Below are positions 4,110 through 5,319 of a stretch of DNA of 5,319 nucleotides, piece by piece; the first letter of the stretch is position 1, and every line of letters starts with the position of its first letter. The stretch is taken from positions 1-5,319 of the forward strand of contig JAFQNM010000119.1 of the NCBI GenBank assembly GCA_017395885.1, read 5' to 3'. The notes under the pieces were generated by a model. That model saw only the letters and a program-made list of their open reading frames with translations. It was not told where the DNA came from and searched no databases. The stretch comes from Clostridia bacterium. GTDB lineage: Bacteria > Bacillota > Clostridia > Oscillospirales > CAG-272. Position numbers and translations under genes: made by a program.

Positions 4110-5319
4110 CTATATTATTTATTATCATATCCTGCCATTCTCTTGAAAGGGTAACGAATCTTGCATTCCAGCCGGCTATTCTTACGGCAAGAGCAGGGTA
4201 ATCCTCGGGAGATTTTTGAGCCTCTCTGAGAATCTGAGAATCGGCAACGTCTATTTGCATAAAGAAGCCACCCTGTACGCAAAATGCTTTAATAAGGCTG
4301 CAAAGCATATTAATACCGATTTCTCCCTGTACGTCCTTAGGCATTATGCGAATATCAAGGGCAGCGCCGTTTGAAATTCGCGAAAGGTCAGCCTTACAGT
4401 AAGAATTTACAATAGCGGTAGGACCGGCAAAGGCTGTCTGCGGTGTGGGGGCCATATTATTAGCAAGAACTGATCCCGCAAGCTGGCCAGAGGGGAGGGC
4501 GTATCTGTAACTTCTCCATTCGATCTGTCTGCCGAAGGTGCTGACTCCTGCGGGAAATTTAAAGGTAGAAGTTCCTTCCAGCTCATTGCAAATATCAGCA
4601 AAATCAGAAAGGAGCTTGGCAGCAATAGAATCTACCTCGTCATTATCGTTTCCGTAATACTCAAAAGCGGTAAGTGCATAATGGCGGAGCGCCTCGGCAT
4701 CATCCCAGTTTTTTGAAAGTATCTTCATGAATTCTGAGAATGAGACCTTATTTTCATCAAAAACGAGCTTTTTCAGTGCGTATAAGCTGTTTGCGGTATC
4801 GGAAAGTCCGCCGAGGTGAGGAGAATATAAATAGTATTCAGTTCCTCCGTCGGTATAGGAGATGCCTTTCTTAATGCAACTGTCCTCAAAGAGAGAAATT
4901 ACGGTGCAGGGTACACTTTCATTCCATTCGTAGGATAGTTTTCCTTTACTTCTAAGCTTTTTTTGGCATATTTCATGAATACCCGAAACCTCTGCTCGAA
5001 GATCGGAAATGTAGCTCTTATAAAGCTCCTCGAAGGAAGAAAAACAAATATCCTCAGAGTAGCAATTCAAAGTTTTTTTCTGCAGTAGAGCGAGGGCGTC
5101 GAAAGGGTGATATGTAAAATAAGTCTTTCCGGGGAGCATTACCTCCCAGCATCCGTCATTAGCGAAGCATCTTGCATCTTCAGGACTATATCCGTTTTTC
5201 TGCAATGCCTCGATCACCTTATCCTCATTATAAATTGCAATAACGCCGTTGCCGTATCGCATTACCTCAGCAGCTCTCCTTATGTGCCTTTCCGGAGAAT
5301 TTTTACCGATGCGGACGGA
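4102..5319 (-). CDS. Glycyl radical enzyme (pyruvate formate-lyase superfamily), C-terminal 405 residues; 5' end outside window
   Basis: The frame is open from the right window edge (5319) to TGA at 4104-4102. The Met at 5262 is internal, because the 19 codons before it continue family sequence (SVRIGKNSPERHIRRAAEVM). Counting from the first visible codon, the active-site loop is NDGCWE, with the thiyl-radical Cys at residue 57 (codon 5151-5149) and the conserved Glu at 59. Then come LSDTANSLYALKKLVF near 172-187, GNDND near 223, the ALPSGQ loop at 274-279, AGPTAIVNS near 298-306, and the C-terminal glycyl radical motif RIAGWNARF. Its Gly383 (codon 4173-4171) lies 22 residues before the end. 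In known members a radical SAM activase abstracts hydrogen from this Gly; the radical passes to the Cys and starts a lyase, dehydratase or decarboxylase reaction. The full protein should be about 700-850 residues. GCWE excludes pyruvate formate-lyase itself, which has a Cys-Cys pair. Substitutions in the ALPDGR and GY motifs set it apart from well-studied classes, so I do not name a substrate. The activase gene is not in the window. The enzyme would be oxygen-sensitive and cytoplasmic. Confidence 0.9.
   Translation of the reverse strand, partial: SVRIGKNSPERHIRRAAEVMRYGNGVIAIYNEDKVIEALQKNGYSPEDARCFANDGCWEVMLPGKTYFTYHPFDALALLQKKTLNCYSEDICFSSFEELYKSYISDLRAEVSGIHEICQKKLRSKGKLSYEWNESVPCTVISLFEDSCIKKGISYTDGGTEYYLYSPHLGGLSDTANSLYALKKLVFDENKVSFSEFMKILSKNWDDAEALRHYALTAFEYYGNDNDEVDSIAAKLLSDFADICNELEGTSTFKFPAGVSTFGRQIEWRSYRYALPSGQLAGSVLANNMAPTPQTAFAGPTAIVNSYCKADLSRISNGAALDIRIMPKDVQGEIGINMLCSLIKAFCVQGGFFMQIDVADSQILREAQKSPEDYPALAVRIAGWNARFVTLSREWQDMIINNIEK

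Noticed and set aside
4102..5262. A complete 386-residue glycyl radical enzyme starting at the Met at 5262
   Set aside because: The 19 upstream codons to the window edge are open and match the family, and the N-terminal two-fifths or more of such enzymes would be missing, so the gene is cut by the window.
4102..5319. Naming the glycyl radical enzyme as pyruvate formate-lyase or choline TMA-lyase
   Set aside because: The single Cys in GCWE rules out the Cys-Cys pair of pyruvate formate-lyase, the altered ALPSGQ and GW motifs do not match the choline enzyme as I know it, and the expected neighbouring genes are not visible.

Overview
The window looks like chromosomal DNA from an anaerobic Firmicute of class Clostridia, probably a gut or rumen Oscillospiraceae/Lachnospiraceae-type organism. 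This is an inference from three things: the gene types (a DUF1846/UPF0371 protein, a DUF4838 glycosidase-like protein, an oxygen-sensitive glycyl radical enzyme), sigma-A-type promoter hexamers and strong AGGAG-like ribosome binding sites, and moderate G+C. There are no insertion sequences, CRISPR arrays, tRNA or rRNA genes, and no sign of a phage or other mobile element.

Layout from left to right. (1) Positions 2-328 (+) hold the last 108 codons of a UPF0371/DUF1846 gene, closed by a textbook terminator (334-359). (2) A good extended -10 promoter (363-390) drives a two-gene operon: a 589-residue cytoplasmic DUF4838 protein related to GH67/GH163-type glycosidases (435-2204), and 18 bases later a 320-residue xylose-isomerase-like TIM-barrel sugar isomerase/epimerase (2223-3185). 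A hairpin at 3190-3220 closes the operon. (3) A 173-base gap carries two small palindromes and weak promoter matches. It is followed by a translationally coupled pair: a 161-residue XRE-type repressor-like protein (3359-3844) and a 77-residue protein (3846-4079). The 77-residue protein looks like a stand-alone copy of the regulator's own C-terminal domain. (4) A 14-bp perfect hairpin (4078-4109) serves as a shared terminator for that pair and for the convergent gene on the minus strand. (5) Positions 4102-5319 (-) hold the C-terminal 405 residues of a glycyl radical enzyme of the pyruvate formate-lyase superfamily; its N-terminal part lies beyond the right edge.

How the genes may work together: the DUF4838 protein and the TIM-barrel protein plausibly act in sequence on an imported oligosaccharide or glycoside inside the cell (glycosidic cleavage, then isomerisation or epimerisation of the sugar). 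The XRE/small-protein pair forms its own unit and probably regulates itself. The glycyl radical enzyme is a separate fermentation-type unit, and its activating enzyme is not visible here.

The items most worth a second look are three. The glycyl radical enzyme departs from its superfamily at several normally conserved positions. The regulator is paired with a free-standing duplicate of its sensory or oligomerisation domain. The TIM-barrel enzyme appears to lack one of the usual metal-binding acidic residues.
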